Counted from the first letter of the stretch, positions 35,205-44,758 are shown. The stretch is DNA of 64,000 nucleotides from an uncultured Roseburia sp. (GCA_947088675.1 CAMUHN010000002.1:38377-102376), one strand, 5' to 3'. Numbers and translations: made by a program. The notes: generated by a model not told the origin, from the sequence alone.

Positions 35205-35239
35205 AATAAAAAAACGAACCCCTCCCGGGATTCGCTTTT
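35205..35239 (-). terminator. Rho-independent terminator after glyA
   Basis: On the minus strand CGAATCCC, loop GGGA and GGGGTTCG (35215-35234; eight pairs, one wobble) are followed by TTTTTTTATTT. It ends the SCIFF-secDF-glyA operon 13 bases after the glyA stop. Confidence 0.85.
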
Positions 35240-35251
35240 TCTCTCTTAGAA

Positions 35252-36490
35252 TCATTTTAACGGATACTTTTCCGTCAGGGATTTAACAATCGCCCTGGCT
35301 TTGTCGGCCGCCGGCTCTCCCTCCCTGATCATCACCGCAATGGCTTCGGCTATCTGATCCATATCGTCTGTGCCAAGGCCACGCGAGGTCACGGCAGGCG
35401 TTCCGAGCCGGATACCGCTTGTCACAAACGGGGATTTCGGATCATTTGGAATCGTATTTTTGTTGCAGGTGATATTGACAGAATCCAGCAATTTTTCAAC
35501 GGCTTTTCCGGTCAAATCATAATTGGTCAGATCAACCAGCATCAGATGATTGTCCGTTCCTCCTGATACAATACGAATACCGCGGCTTAACAGCCCCGCA
35601 CAGAGCGCCTGCGCATTGTCAATGACCTGCTGCTGATATACCTTAAATTCCGGTGAGAGCGCTTCTTTAAAGCAGACTGCCTTTGCCGCAATCACATGCA
35701 TCAGAGGTCCGCCCTGAATTCCCGGGAAAATAGCCTTGTTAAAATTATATTTGTCCGCCGACTCCTGGCTGCACAAAATCATGCCGCCGCGCGGTCCGCG
35801 CAGCGTTTTATGCGTCGTCGTCGTCACAACATGCGCATACGGCATTGGGCTCGGATGCAGCCCCGCAGCCACAAGTCCTGCGATATGCGCCATATCAACC
35901 ATCAAAACGGCGCCGCATGCATCCGCGATTTCACGGAAGCGCTTAAAGTCAATGGTTCTTGCATAGGCCGAAGCGCCTGCAATGATCATTTTCGGCCTGC
36001 ACTCCATTGCAATTTCCATCACTTTGTCATAGTCAATAAACCCGTCGTCATTCACACCATAGGGCACAATATGAAAATAGGTCCCGGAAAAATTGACCGG
36101 ACTTCCGTGCGTCAGATGTCCGCCATGGTCGAGATTCATGCCCATCACCGTATCGCCCGGTTTTAAGATGGCAAACTGGACCGCCATATTGGCCTGTGCC
36201 CCGGAATGCGGCTGCACATTGGCGTACTCGCAGCCGAACAGCTCCTTTGCGCGCTCTCTCGCCAGTTCCTCCACCACATCGACGCAGTCGCAACCGCCGT
36301 AATAACGTTTTCCGGGATACCCCTCCGCGTACTTGTTTGTCATAACGCTGCCCATCGCCGACATTACGGCCGGGCTGACCCAGTTTTCGGACGCGATCAG
36401 TTCAATATGGCTGCTCTGACGGTCAAATTCATCCGTAATTGCCTGCGCCACCTCCGGATCGACTCCCCTGATATCCTCCAGTGTATACAT
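35252..36490 (-). CDS. glyA: serine hydroxymethyltransferase
   Basis: 412 residues, full length. PLP enzyme that converts serine and tetrahydrofolate to glycine and 5,10-methylene-tetrahydrofolate, the main source of one-carbon units. Visible signatures are [29 protein letters not shown], and the PLP-binding [16 protein letters not shown] near 220-235, whose lysine carries the cofactor. ATG has AGGAGG upstream. It begins 22 bases after secDF stops, so it is the last gene of that operon. Its link with protein export genes is probably only co-transcription. Confidence 0.97.
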   Translation of the reverse strand: MYTLEDIRGVDPEVAQAITDEFDRQSSHIELIASENWVSPAVMSAMGSVMTNKYAEGYPGKRYYGGCDCVDVVEELARERAKELFGCEYANVQPHSGAQANMAVQFAILKPGDTVMGMNLDHGGHLTHGSPVNFSGTYFHIVPYGVNDDGFIDYDKVMEIAMECRPKMIIAGASAYARTIDFKRFREIADACGAVLMVDMAHIAGLVAAGLHPSPMPYAHVVTTTTHKTLRGPRGGMILCSQESADKYNFNKAIFPGIQGGPLMHVIAAKAVCFKEALSPEFKVYQQQVIDNAQALCAGLLSRGIRIVSGGTDNHLMLVDLTNYDLTGKAVEKLLDSVNITCNKNTIPNDPKSPFVTSGIRLGTPAVTSRGLGTDDMDQIAEAIAVMIREGEPAADKARAIVKSLTEKYPLK

Positions 36491-36512
36491 ACTGCAACAT
36501 CCTCCTTACCGA

Positions 36513-38762
36513 TTATTTTTTGAGTTCTGCTTTTTTGCTGCTGCCGGAAACCCTGTCCTTTCCATCGGAAACTTTTTCTTTTCCGTCGGAAATTCTGTCC
36601 TTTCCGTCGGAAATTCTGTCTTTTCCGATGCGTACTTTCATCACATACCACAACTCCGTCGCAATAAAGATTGAAGAATAGGAACCGCAGATCAGACCCG
36701 CCATCAGCGGAAGCGCAAATTCACGTATGCTCGCCACGCCAAGGATAAACAGCATAAATACCATAATAAATGTTGTGATCGACGTATTGATGCTTCGGGA
36801 CAGCGTCTGCGTCAGACTCTCATTCGCAATCGCTCTCAGGCTCTCCGGCGTCTGCTTTCCATTTGTCCTTGCACTGTTCTCTCTGATACGGTCAAAAATA
36901 ACGATGGTATCATTGATCGAGTAACCGATAATCGTCAGCATACATGCGATAAATGTATTGCCGATCGAAATACGCAGCACCGCATACACGCCGAGCACGA
37001 CAAGTACGTCATGCACGAGCGCGGCGATTGCGCTTGCGCCGAATCGGATATCTTTAAAGCGGAACCAGATATAGATCAGCATACATATTGTGGAAATCAA
37101 TACGGCAATCAGCGCATCGGAACGCATCTCCCCGCTGATCGTAGAACTGATGCTCTGCGACTGCACCGTATCTTTCTCAATGCCGAATTTTTCGTTCAGC
37201 ATCGCATTCATGCTGTCGCGCTCTTCCAGATTCAAAGTACGCGTCTTTATCGTAATCTGTGTCGTACCCTCGATTTTATTTGTCTGAATATTATTATCGC
37301 CGACAATATCAGCCACCAGCGGGACGATCTCGCTCTCAATCTGTTCAATTGTATATTCTTTTCCGAAATCCGCGGTTGTGGAAGTACCGCCCAGGAAATC
37401 AAGTCCGTAATTTAACGAGCCTTTGCCCCGGCCCGACTGTACTGCCATTGTCACCAGGCCGACTGCAATAATCAGCAGGGAAATCGCAAAATAAATCGCT
37501 TTCTTTCCGATAAAATCAAATGATTTCCGCTCTTTTGCACGCCCATAGAGCTTTTCGCTGGAAAGCCCAAGACCGTGCAGCGCGTATAACACCCATCTTG
37601 TCACAAAAAGCGCCGTAAACATGGAGAGGACGATACCGATCATCAATGTGTACGCAAAACCTTTTACCGTGCCGGAACCGAGCGACATCAATACAATTGC
37701 CGCAAGAAGCGTCGTTATATTTCCGTCCAGAATTGCGGACATCGCTTTCTGAAACCCGATTTTCATAGACATCTGAACCGATTTGCCTGTCGAAATCTCC
37801 TCGCGGATACGCGCGAAAATAATGACATTTGCATCCACCGCCATACCGATGCCAAGGATAATACCTGCAATACCGGGCAGCGTCAGCGTGATATCAAACA
37901 AATATAACGTTGCAATCACAAGTTCCGTATAACCGATCAGCGCAAGAGCAGCCGCCACACCCGGAACCGCATACATGATAATCATAAAAATCATAACGAT
38001 CACAAGTCCGATCGCGCCCGCCGTTAAGCTTGTAGAAATCGCCTGGCTTCCGAGCTGCGCGCCTACCACGCTAGATTCCAGCTCCTGCAGCTGCAGCGAA
38101 AGCGAACCGATACGGATCTGTGTCGCAAGCACGTCCGCTTCCTGGAAAGAAGCCATACCGGAAATCTGCGCCGTACCGCCGTTAATCGCGCTCTGCACTT
38201 CGGGGTAGCTGATCACTTCGCCGTCATAGACGATCGGCAGTACCTGTCCGATATTCTCGGACGTCACTTTTGCAAAAATCTCCGCGCCCTCGTCGGTCAA
38301 CGTAAGCTGTACAATATGCTCCTTGTTTCCGTATTCATTCTGCGCCGTCGCAGCCTGTGCGTCGGCAACCTGATCGCCTGTCATAAATACGGTGCCGTCC
38401 GGCATCTGAAATTCAAGAGAACCCGGATTTCCAAGTTCCGCGAGAATCGCATTCGCATCGGTGACACCCGGAATCTCAACCGCAATACGGTCATCGCCGA
38501 CCTTATAGACCGCCGTCTCGGTACTGTACCCCTCGACACGCTTCTGCAGCTTGAAAATAGTATCGTTCATATCCTCCGCGCTCGGATTTTCATCGACTAC
38601 CTGGTATGTAATCGACACACCGCCGGAAAGATCAAGGCCAAGCGGAATGCTCATCGTTTCGCCTATGCCGGTAGACGAAAGAATAATGGATGCATAATAG
38701 CCAAGCCCGACCAGCGCCGCCAGAAACACAGCTAAAATAACAATTGCTTTACTCTTTTTCAT
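36513..38762 (-). CDS. secDF: fused protein translocase subunits SecD-SecF
   Basis: About 749 residues: SecD part (about 1-420) with MKKSKAIVIL anchor helix, GLDLSGGVSITYQV, a periplasmic-type P1 loop and five C-terminal helices (GIAGIILGIGMAVDANVIIFARIREE), then SecF part (about 430-715) with SLNYGLDFLGGTSTTADFG and GYSINDTIVIFDRIREN. The D-R/D-N pairs in the helix-4 segments are the proton-coupling sites. It uses the proton gradient to help late protein translocation. ATG 38762 with AAAGGA upstream matches the family start. The C-terminus carries a short, odd KDRISDG repeat tail. It lies between the SCIFF maturase gene and glyA. Confidence 0.95.
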   Translation of the reverse strand: MKKSKAIVILAVFLAALVGLGYYASIILSSTGIGETMSIPLGLDLSGGVSITYQVVDENPSAEDMNDTIFKLQKRVEGYSTETAVYKVGDDRIAVEIPGVTDANAILAELGNPGSLEFQMPDGTVFMTGDQVADAQAATAQNEYGNKEHIVQLTLTDEGAEIFAKVTSENIGQVLPIVYDGEVISYPEVQSAINGGTAQISGMASFQEADVLATQIRIGSLSLQLQELESSVVGAQLGSQAISTSLTAGAIGLVIVMIFMIIMYAVPGVAAALALIGYTELVIATLYLFDITLTLPGIAGIILGIGMAVDANVIIFARIREEISTGKSVQMSMKIGFQKAMSAILDGNITTLLAAIVLMSLGSGTVKGFAYTLMIGIVLSMFTALFVTRWVLYALHGLGLSSEKLYGRAKERKSFDFIGKKAIYFAISLLIIAVGLVTMAVQSGRGKGSLNYGLDFLGGTSTTADFGKEYTIEQIESEIVPLVADIVGDNNIQTNKIEGTTQITIKTRTLNLEERDSMNAMLNEKFGIEKDTVQSQSISSTISGEMRSDALIAVLISTICMLIYIWFRFKDIRFGASAIAALVHDVLVVLGVYAVLRISIGNTFIACMLTIIGYSINDTIVIFDRIRENSARTNGKQTPESLRAIANESLTQTLSRSINTSITTFIMVFMLFILGVASIREFALPLMAGLICGSYSSIFIATELWYVMKVRIGKDRISDGKDRISDGKEKVSDGKDRVSGSSKKAELKK
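36546..36631 (-). repeat. 21-base tandem repeat at the 3' end of secDF
   Basis: Four in-frame units of 21 bases encode a KDRISDG-like heptad, two of them nearly identical. The tail is cytoplasmic and charged. Confidence 0.8.
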
Positions 38763-38792
38763 TTCTTTTTTCCTTTCTGTTCCTGCCAAAAC

Positions 38793-40148
38793 TTAAACCT
38801 GCTGCATGGCTGCTTTCAGCATAATCGCACATTCCACCCGTTTTTTCTGCAGTTCGCACCCGATTTCATAGACGCCGCAGATATCTTCCGTAAAATTGTA
38901 CGCATTTGCCGCGCAGCCGCCGCTGCAATAAAACCTTGCAAAGCATGTCCTGCATTTTTCTTTGGCATAGACGTTGCAGGATTTAAACTGACTGCAAAGT
39001 TCTGTATTTACGATGCCCTTTTCCACGTTTCCGAGCAGAAATTTTTCATTTCCCACAAACTGATGACAGGGATAAAAATCCCCCCACGGCGTCACCGCCA
39101 GATACTCGGTTCCGGAACCGCACCCGGAAAGACGTTTTGCTACGCATGGCCCGCCTTCCAAATCTATCATAAAATGGAAAAAGTGAAACCCCTTTCCATC
39201 TTTTTGCCGTCTGATCATCTCCGCCGCAAGCCTGTCATATTCCGAAAAAAGCTTCGGCAGATCTTCTTCGCGTATCGCATAGGATTCTTCGGGCCCCGCG
39301 ACGACCGGTTCAACCGAGATCTGTTGAAATCCGAGATCCGCCAGATGGAGCACGTCTTCTGCAAAATCGAGATTTTCGTGCGTAAATGTCCCCCGGACAT
39401 AATATTTCTGCTGCCCTCTGCTCCTGACAAACTCCAAAAATCTGGGAACGATCAGATCATAGCTTCCCCTGCCCTTTTTAAACGGGCGCATCCGGTCATG
39501 CACTTCTTTTCTGCCGTCAATGCTCAAGACAACATTGCTCATTTCGCGGTTACAAAATTCCGTCACTTCATCGTCCAAAAGAACGCCGTTTGTTGTCAGC
39601 GTAAAACGGAATTTCTTCTGGTAGCGCTCCTCCTGGCTTCTGCCGTACTCTACCAGCTTCTTTACAGTCTGCCAGTTCATCAGCGGTTCCCCGCCGAAAA
39701 AATCGACCTCAAGGTTTCTTCTTGCTCCGGAATTGGCAATCAGAAAATCAAGCGCTTTCTTTCCGACTTCAAACGACATCATTGCACGCGCTCCGTGATA
39801 TTCGCCCTCTTTTGCGAAACAATACCTGCACGAAAGATTACAGTCGTGCGCAATATGCAGGCACAACGCCTTTACCACAGTCGGACGTTTCGCAAAATCC
39901 ATGATATAGTTTTCATAGGAATCTTCGGTAAAGAGCGTATGATCGTTTTCCAGTGATTTTATTTCTTCATATGTCTCTGCAATTAAAGCCGCGTCAAATC
40001 TGTCCGACAGTAATTTTTCTATTTCTTCCCTGGTATGCTCCTGATACAACGCAATGACATCGTAAGCCACATCATCCACAACATGTACAGCGCCGCTGTT
40101 AACATCCAGAACAATATTATAGCCGTTATTCCTGTATTGGTGGACCAC
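38793..40148 (-). CDS. radical SAM maturase of SCIFF ranthipeptide (CteB type)
   Basis: 451 residues when read from GTG 40148. It joins cysteine sulphurs to peptide carbons in the SCIFF precursor, making thioether crosslinks. Residues 103-110 hold the CNLSCRYC-type CxxxCxxC cluster for the SAM-binding 4Fe-4S centre; GGEPLMNW follows near 150; the C-terminal SPASM region (about 325-440) has CGSGTEYLAVTPWGDFYPCHQ, CRTCFARFYCSGGC and further cysteines for two auxiliary clusters. The N-terminus VHQYRNNGYNIVLDVNSG equals the family's usual start. The frame stays open to ATG 40307, which would add 53 non-family residues; GAGAGG lies ten bases before the GTG. Next gene after scfA. Confidence 0.93.
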   Translation of the reverse strand: MVHQYRNNGYNIVLDVNSGAVHVVDDVAYDVIALYQEHTREEIEKLLSDRFDAALIAETYEEIKSLENDHTLFTEDSYENYIMDFAKRPTVVKALCLHIAHDCNLSCRYCFAKEGEYHGARAMMSFEVGKKALDFLIANSGARRNLEVDFFGGEPLMNWQTVKKLVEYGRSQEERYQKKFRFTLTTNGVLLDDEVTEFCNREMSNVVLSIDGRKEVHDRMRPFKKGRGSYDLIVPRFLEFVRSRGQQKYYVRGTFTHENLDFAEDVLHLADLGFQQISVEPVVAGPEESYAIREEDLPKLFSEYDRLAAEMIRRQKDGKGFHFFHFMIDLEGGPCVAKRLSGCGSGTEYLAVTPWGDFYPCHQFVGNEKFLLGNVEKGIVNTELCSQFKSCNVYAKEKCRTCFARFYCSGGCAANAYNFTEDICGVYEIGCELQKKRVECAIMLKAAMQQV

Positions 40149-40362
40149 TACAATAGTTCCTCTCTTTCTGACTTCATTTACAATCGGGCAGGAGAACGCA
40201 GACCCCTGCCCGATGTGACCGAACAGGGAAGATTTCTTCCCCTGCTCGCTGCGCGACCCGTGCGCCGCCTTAATGGCAGCTTTCTCTGCACGGGTCTGTG
40301 CATACAAATGACCGCACGCTGCGCGAACGGTCGTCTGTCATGGATATTCATTTTACTTCGTG
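40149..40362 (-). promoter_or_regulatory. structured leader between SCIFF gene and maturase
   Basis: Four inverted repeats lie in a row: 40183-40192 with 40205-40214 (ten perfect pairs), 40224-40232 with 40235-40244 (one bulge), 40255-40263 with 40288-40296 (nine perfect pairs plus an inner stem), and 40310-40314 with 40328-40332. None has a U-tract. The region may set the ratio between the abundant small peptide and its enzyme through RNA folding or processing. It also lies in an open frame of the maturase, which the family alignment does not support as protein. Confidence 0.5.
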
Positions 40363-40503
40363 TTATTTGTTTTCACAGCTCTGGTTTCCTACCGTGCAGG
40401 AAGTCTTGCATGCGGACTGGCAGGATGTCTGGCACTCGCCGCAGCCGCCTTTTTTGATTGTATTCTGTAATTTCACGGTATTTAATGTCTTTACATGTTT
40501 CAT
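40363..40503 (-). CDS. scfA: SCIFF ranthipeptide precursor (six cysteines in forty-five residues)
   Basis: 46 residues, too short for most gene finders. It starts MKHVKTLNTVKLQNTIKK and has six cysteines (residues 21, 24, 28, 32, 36 and 43) in a CGEC..SC..AC..SC pattern ending SCENK. This is the universal clostridial SCIFF peptide, the substrate of the maturase encoded just downstream. AAAGGAGAGAG precedes the ATG and an extended -10 promoter lies about 35 bases upstream. The mature product's function is unknown; it is one of the most conserved RiPP precursors in Clostridia. Confidence 0.95.
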   Translation of the reverse strand: MKHVKTLNTVKLQNTIKKGGCGECQTSCQSACKTSCTVGNQSCENK

Positions 40504-40538
40504 AATCTCTCTCCTTTGTCGCATTTATTAACGCGTAT

Positions 40539-40547
40539 AGTATATCA
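40539..40547 (-). promoter_or_regulatory. extended -10 promoter of scfA
   Basis: TGATATACT on the minus strand (TATACT at 40539-40544 with TG one base upstream). The -35 region is weak, as allowed for extended -10 promoters. Transcription would begin near 40531, giving a leader of about 28 bases. Confidence 0.5.
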
Positions 40548-40606
40548 CATCATTTCCGATAAGAAAAGCATTTTTTTATTTTTTTAGAAGTATCCTTTTA
40601 AATTTT

Positions 40607-40999
40607 TCAACTGACCATTCCGCCGATCATTCCGGATGCCGCACACAGGATAAATGTTGTCATCAGCTTGATCCAGTCCATAGTAAAACCACCCTTTACA
40701 ATCAGGGAAATGAGAAACAAAATGGCAAAATAAAGCACGCCTGCCAGAAGCCCCCACAGAAATTTCTTTTCTTTGCGCAGCCTGCCCATGAAAAATCCGC
40801 CGGCCACACCGGACAGGACATAGATCACAATAATGCCTGTTTTTACAATCCCTTCGCTAAGTTCAAACCGGTACAGCAAGAATGCAAGCAAAAGGAGCAG
40901 CAGGCCGCTTATGATAAACATGGAAAACAGCGCGCCAAACAATGACGCTCCGATACTGCTCGCTGCATTTCTTGCACGCATTTTATTCTTGAAATTCAT
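40607..40999 (-). CDS. TIGR04086-family membrane protein
   Basis: 130 residues with four membrane helices (about 16-38, 45-68, 75-95 and 100-128) and a GVAGGFFMGRLRKEKKFLWGLLAG segment. Length, topology and position directly upstream of the SCIFF gene identify the TIGR04086 family, which accompanies SCIFF loci in Clostridia. Its role is unknown; export or protection of the mature peptide is a possibility. GGGGAG precedes the ATG. Because scfA has its own promoter, this gene may be transcribed separately or read through. Confidence 0.85.
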   Translation of the reverse strand: MNFKNKMRARNAASSIGASLFGALFSMFIISGLLLLLLAFLLYRFELSEGIVKTGIIVIYVLSGVAGGFFMGRLRKEKKFLWGLLAGVLYFAILFLISLIVKGGFTMDWIKLMTTFILCAASGMIGGMVS

Positions 41000-41024
41000 G
41001 TGGACTCCCCGCCTTTTTGTAATT

Positions 41025-41038
41025 TATAGTTAACTATA
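41025..41038. promoter_or_regulatory. 14-bp perfect palindrome upstream of the TIGR04086 gene
   Basis: TATAGTTAACTATA, 25 bases before the TIGR04086 start codon, where a -10 region would be expected. It may be part of the promoter or an operator. Confidence 0.35.
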
Positions 41039-41102
41039 TGCAGGGAACATTTTCTTTATGTGAGAATCGCCAAAATTTCCCAAAGTCACTGCAAACGACG
41101 CG

Positions 41103-42479
41103 TTATGCGTCTCCTTTGGCCTCATGCCTGTTCAGCTTCTTTATAATCCGCCGCAGTTCAAAAACAGCGGCAGCGGCCAAAATGACCTCGGCTACAAGCT
41201 GCGCATAGGAAAGCCCATAGAGAGGATAGAGCCGGTTTAAAACGATTAACGCCGGTATTTCCAAAACCACTTTTCGAAGCACTGCAAAAAGCAGCGACTT
41301 TTTCCCCATGCCGCAGGCCTGAAATACGCCGACTGCAAGAAAATCAACGCTCAAAAACAGCACCGCAAAGCAAAGACCTTTCAGAAGACGTCCTCCGCAG
41401 GCTATGATCTCTTCATTTTGGATAAACAACCCGACAAGCATGTCCGAACTGAAAAAGCAAAACAGCGTGGATGCCGACATAAAGCACAGCAGCAGTGCCA
41501 GCGTAAAATAAATGGTGCGTTTTACACGACTGCCGTCCCTGCTTGCAAAATTATAGCTGACAAGCGGCATGATGCCCTGTGAAATTCCCTGGGCAATATA
41601 CATCGGAATAATATAAATTTTCTGCGCAATTCCCATCGCCGCAACAGCCGCCGCTCCGTAAACCGCAGTAAAATTATTTAAAACAGTCATGCCGGTTACA
41701 TTGAGCAGATTCTGGATGGATGCCGGAATCCCCACGCCGCAGATACCGCATATAATCTCCTTTTTCAGTGTAAACATCGACGGCCGAATGCAGACACAGG
41801 TTGTTTTTCTCTTTACAAACAGCAGTATAAAAAAATAAAGACATGCCGCGCCGTTTGACAAAAATGTCGCAAGACCTGCGCCCGCTGCGCCAAGATTCAG
41901 TCCCCATGGCAGAATAAAAATGGGGTCCAGTACAATATTGAGCACACATCCGCTCATCGTTCCAAGGCTCGCATGCAGCGAAGCACCCTCCGCACGTACC
42001 AGATAGGCGAGAACAACATTCAGGATGGCAGGCGCCGCTCCGAAAGAAACCGTCCACATCAGATAGGCGCCGGTTGCGGCCATTGTCTGCGAATCCGCTC
42101 CCAGAATGCCAAGCAGCGGTATACGCCCTGCGGTATACAGAACAGAAAACAGCAGACTAAAGACAAGCGCTGCGTAAAATCCGACCGCACTGCTCTGTCT
42201 TGCCGTCTCGTAATCCCGCCTGCCAAGCGCTCGGCTCATCATACTCGAACTTCCGACGCCGAACAGATTATTGACGGCGTTAAACGCAAGGATCACAGGC
42301 GCTGCAAGCGTCACCGCCGCGTTCTGCACCGGATCGTTTAATATGCCGACAAAATAAGTGTCTGCCAGATTATAGACCACCATAACCAGCGAACTGATTA
42401 CCGTCGGAACAGACAGGGAAAATACAGCCTTTGGTATCGGCATGCGCTCAAATAAGTCTATCTTTTTTGCATCAACCAT
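41103..42479 (-). CDS. MATE-family multidrug/Na+ efflux-type transporter
   Basis: 458 residues with 12 membrane helices in two bundles. LFERMPIPKAVFSLSVPTVISSLVMVVYNLADTYFVG at the N-terminus and GIAQKIYIIPMYIAQGISQGIMPLVSYN at mid-protein are typical of the MATE family (DinF/NorM side). It exports cationic or other small compounds by Na+ or H+ antiport; the substrate is unknown. The ATG follows the GH35 stop by one base (TGATATG), so translation is coupled. An upstream in-frame start inside the GH35 gene is not needed. The pairing with a beta-galactosidase hints at a glycoside or its aglycone as cargo, but this is speculative. Confidence 0.88.
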   Translation of the reverse strand: MVDAKKIDLFERMPIPKAVFSLSVPTVISSLVMVVYNLADTYFVGILNDPVQNAAVTLAAPVILAFNAVNNLFGVGSSSMMSRALGRRDYETARQSSAVGFYAALVFSLLFSVLYTAGRIPLLGILGADSQTMAATGAYLMWTVSFGAAPAILNVVLAYLVRAEGASLHASLGTMSGCVLNIVLDPIFILPWGLNLGAAGAGLATFLSNGAACLYFFILLFVKRKTTCVCIRPSMFTLKKEIICGICGVGIPASIQNLLNVTGMTVLNNFTAVYGAAAVAAMGIAQKIYIIPMYIAQGISQGIMPLVSYNFASRDGSRVKRTIYFTLALLLCFMSASTLFCFFSSDMLVGLFIQNEEIIACGGRLLKGLCFAVLFLSVDFLAVGVFQACGMGKKSLLFAVLRKVVLEIPALIVLNRLYPLYGLSYAQLVAEVILAAAAVFELRRIIKKLNRHEAKGDA

Positions 42480-42480
42480 A

Positions 42481-44631
42481 TCATCTTGCTTCCATGTAGC
42501 AGTTGTCTTTTTGCTCCGACAGCAGCAGGAAGCATTCCTTTCCATATAATAGTCGTGCCGGGATACGGAAGCAGACACCCCGATAAAAATCGTCTGCAGC
42601 CAGCTTTCCGTCTGCATAAATCTGCATCACATCGCATGGCGCATCGATTTCCACAAACCCCGAAGAAACTTCCGTACTGATTCGATACCAGACAAGCTTT
42701 GGTTCCCCGCCAAACCAGAATTCGGACAAAAGTTTATGATCCGGCATAAACGGCGCCTCCTCCAGTTTTTGCATAAAGACCGATCCGGGGCTCTCCGGTA
42801 CAATAAAATCAGTATTTGAGGCCATATGCCCTGACTCGTATGTCTTTCCGCATCTGTCGCCCTCTTCCAAACTTCTCCCCTCTTCTGTAGAAACCTGCAC
42901 AAAAGCCTGGTCTTTCCACTGAACTGCTTTCCTTTCTTTTCCCGCTGCCGCCTGCAGTGCGCCGTTAAGCAGATACAGGTCGCATCGCTCTCCGATATAA
43001 AACGTGCCGCCCAGCTTTCTTGCAAACAGCGCCTCCTCCATTTTGAGCGTTACAATCCGGATGCTTCCCCTGCAAAAACCGTTCTCTTTTCCTGCTGCTG
43101 CAGAAATTTTTTCCCCGTTCAGCTGATAGACCGGGTCAATACCCGGTATTGCAAGAAAAAAGAATGTCCTGTCCATACGGCAAAGCGGCTGCGCCGTCGC
43201 GTACAGCAATTCTGTCCCTTCCAGATCCATATGGAACGGCAGAAAAAAACTGATCTCCCCGGTAACAGCAATCGGCGGAAATTTTACATCAAACGCCTCG
43301 AACACTACTTCGGATACATCCTCCAATCTATCCAGACGCTGATAATGATTTACAAAGATATAGCCGCTGTGTCCGTCCGTACGCATCCCATAACGCAGCG
43401 TCTTTGTATCGTCACGAGCCGCTGAAATCTCAGCCGGAACAAAGGTCATCTTTGCCAGAGCCCTGCCGAAATCCAAAAGAAATAAATGCAGCAGATTTAA
43501 CAGCCGGTAATGTTCCCTGATCTCTCCGTACATGGAAACGGGAGCCTCAAAATCATAATTTAAGATCGGGTAGTCATTTGGGAAACCGCTTTCTTTTGTC
43601 TCCTGCAGTGTGGAGTCCTCTCCAATCAGATTTTCACCGCCGCAGTACATATAGTAACCGATCAGATTCGCCCCTTCGCAGAGCTTGATTAATGCCATCG
43701 CATAGATATCCATGCCTTTGATCCGGTAGCGGCGCAGATACGTTGACTGCAGTCCTCCTCCAATCTCACATGTTGCATGCGGATAGCGCTCATACGGCAG
43801 ACGCCATCCATCCTCATCCTCCCCCGCTGCGATCAGGTCCTTACCAATCGAGGAATCGTTTCGCACACCGGTAAAAAAATAGTGTGACGACGGAGGCAGC
43901 CTGGTAATACTTTCATCCCACGGCGCATCACAATAACCGCCGAACAGCGGCAGGACATCATCCACCGGAATCTTCGCCCCCGATGCGCGGTTCCATCCCG
44001 TTACGGTATAGACAGGCGCCTGCATCCCGCATTGAATCGCCAGACGCTTTAATGCAAGCAGATAATCGGCATTGTCGACAAATTCATTTTCGATCTGTAC
44101 TGCGATGATATTGCCGCCGTCTTTGTAAAAAAGCCCTCTCAGCTGCTCCGCAACAGCTCCATACCAGGTCTTTGTCACTTCCATAAAATCCTCATTGACT
44201 TCACGCAGCGGGTATGGTTTCCGTAACAGCCAGTCCGGAAAACCGCCGTTTCTTACTTCCCCATGGCACCATGGACCGATTCTCATGACAACCCAAAGCC
44301 CCATTTCCTGACAGAGCTGTACAAACGCCCGCACATCACGCGCACCGCTGAAATCATAAACTCCCTCTTTTTCCTCATGATAAATCCAGAACGCATAGGT
44401 AGAAACTACCGTGATACCTCCCGCTTTCATTTTAGATAAGAACTCTCTCCACCGCTCCCTCTCACACCGCACATAATGCATTTCTCCCATAATTCCAATC
44501 CATGGAACACCGTCTTTCTCAATATATAAACTATTGACCGCAATCTTCCCGCCATCCGGGCTCTCGCCTCCCAGATTCAGATGATTGTGCAAAATGACAG
44601 GCGGCCGGTACTGCTTAAAACCATATCTCAT
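42481..44631 (-). CDS. GH35 family beta-galactosidase
   Basis: About 716 residues, cytoplasmic (no signal peptide). The TIM-barrel shows the GH35 series IGIMGEMHYVRCERERWREFL, then VMRIGPWCHGEVRNGGFPDWLL, AVQIENEF with the likely acid/base E183, and TCEIGGGLQSTY with the likely nucleophile E289. The C-terminal third is beta-rich with jelly-roll character. It probably releases terminal galactose from galactans or pectin side-chain fragments. ATG 44631 after GGGGGT is preferred to an ATG eight codons upstream that lacks a ribosome binding site. It lies between the SDR gene and the coupled MATE gene. Confidence 0.9.
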   Translation of the reverse strand: MRYGFKQYRPPVILHNHLNLGGESPDGGKIAVNSLYIEKDGVPWIGIMGEMHYVRCERERWREFLSKMKAGGITVVSTYAFWIYHEEKEGVYDFSGARDVRAFVQLCQEMGLWVVMRIGPWCHGEVRNGGFPDWLLRKPYPLREVNEDFMEVTKTWYGAVAEQLRGLFYKDGGNIIAVQIENEFVDNADYLLALKRLAIQCGMQAPVYTVTGWNRASGAKIPVDDVLPLFGGYCDAPWDESITRLPPSSHYFFTGVRNDSSIGKDLIAAGEDEDGWRLPYERYPHATCEIGGGLQSTYLRRYRIKGMDIYAMALIKLCEGANLIGYYMYCGGENLIGEDSTLQETKESGFPNDYPILNYDFEAPVSMYGEIREHYRLLNLLHLFLLDFGRALAKMTFVPAEISAARDDTKTLRYGMRTDGHSGYIFVNHYQRLDRLEDVSEVVFEAFDVKFPPIAVTGEISFFLPFHMDLEGTELLYATAQPLCRMDRTFFFLAIPGIDPVYQLNGEKISAAAGKENGFCRGSIRIVTLKMEEALFARKLGGTFYIGERCDLYLLNGALQAAAGKERKAVQWKDQAFVQVSTEEGRSLEEGDRCGKTYESGHMASNTDFIVPESPGSVFMQKLEEAPFMPDHKLLSEFWFGGEPKLVWYRISTEVSSGFVEIDAPCDVMQIYADGKLAADDFYRGVCFRIPARLLYGKECFLLLSEQKDNCYMEAR

Positions 44632-44677
44632 AATAACCCCCATCCGATTTTTCACATTAAACCGTTTTTATAAGGAA

Positions 44678-44709
44678 ACGGGCATTCTCTGTCCCCAGAG
44701 AATACCCGT
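44678..44709 (-). terminator. hairpin between the SDR and GH35 genes
   Basis: ACGGGTATTCTCT with AGAGAATGCCCGT (13 pairs, one wobble; 44678-44690 and 44697-44709) and a six-base loop. The following minus-strand bases are only partly U-rich, so it may partly terminate or stabilise the upstream message. Confidence 0.5.
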
Positions 44710-44758
44710 CATGAAATACAAAGCAACAAAATGCTTCCTTTCTCTTTCCTCTAACACT

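Noticed and set aside
40307-40363. Longer maturase reading frame starting at ATG 40307
   Set aside because: It adds 53 residues not expected in the family and lies over a series of inverted repeats; the family N-terminus begins at GTG 40148.
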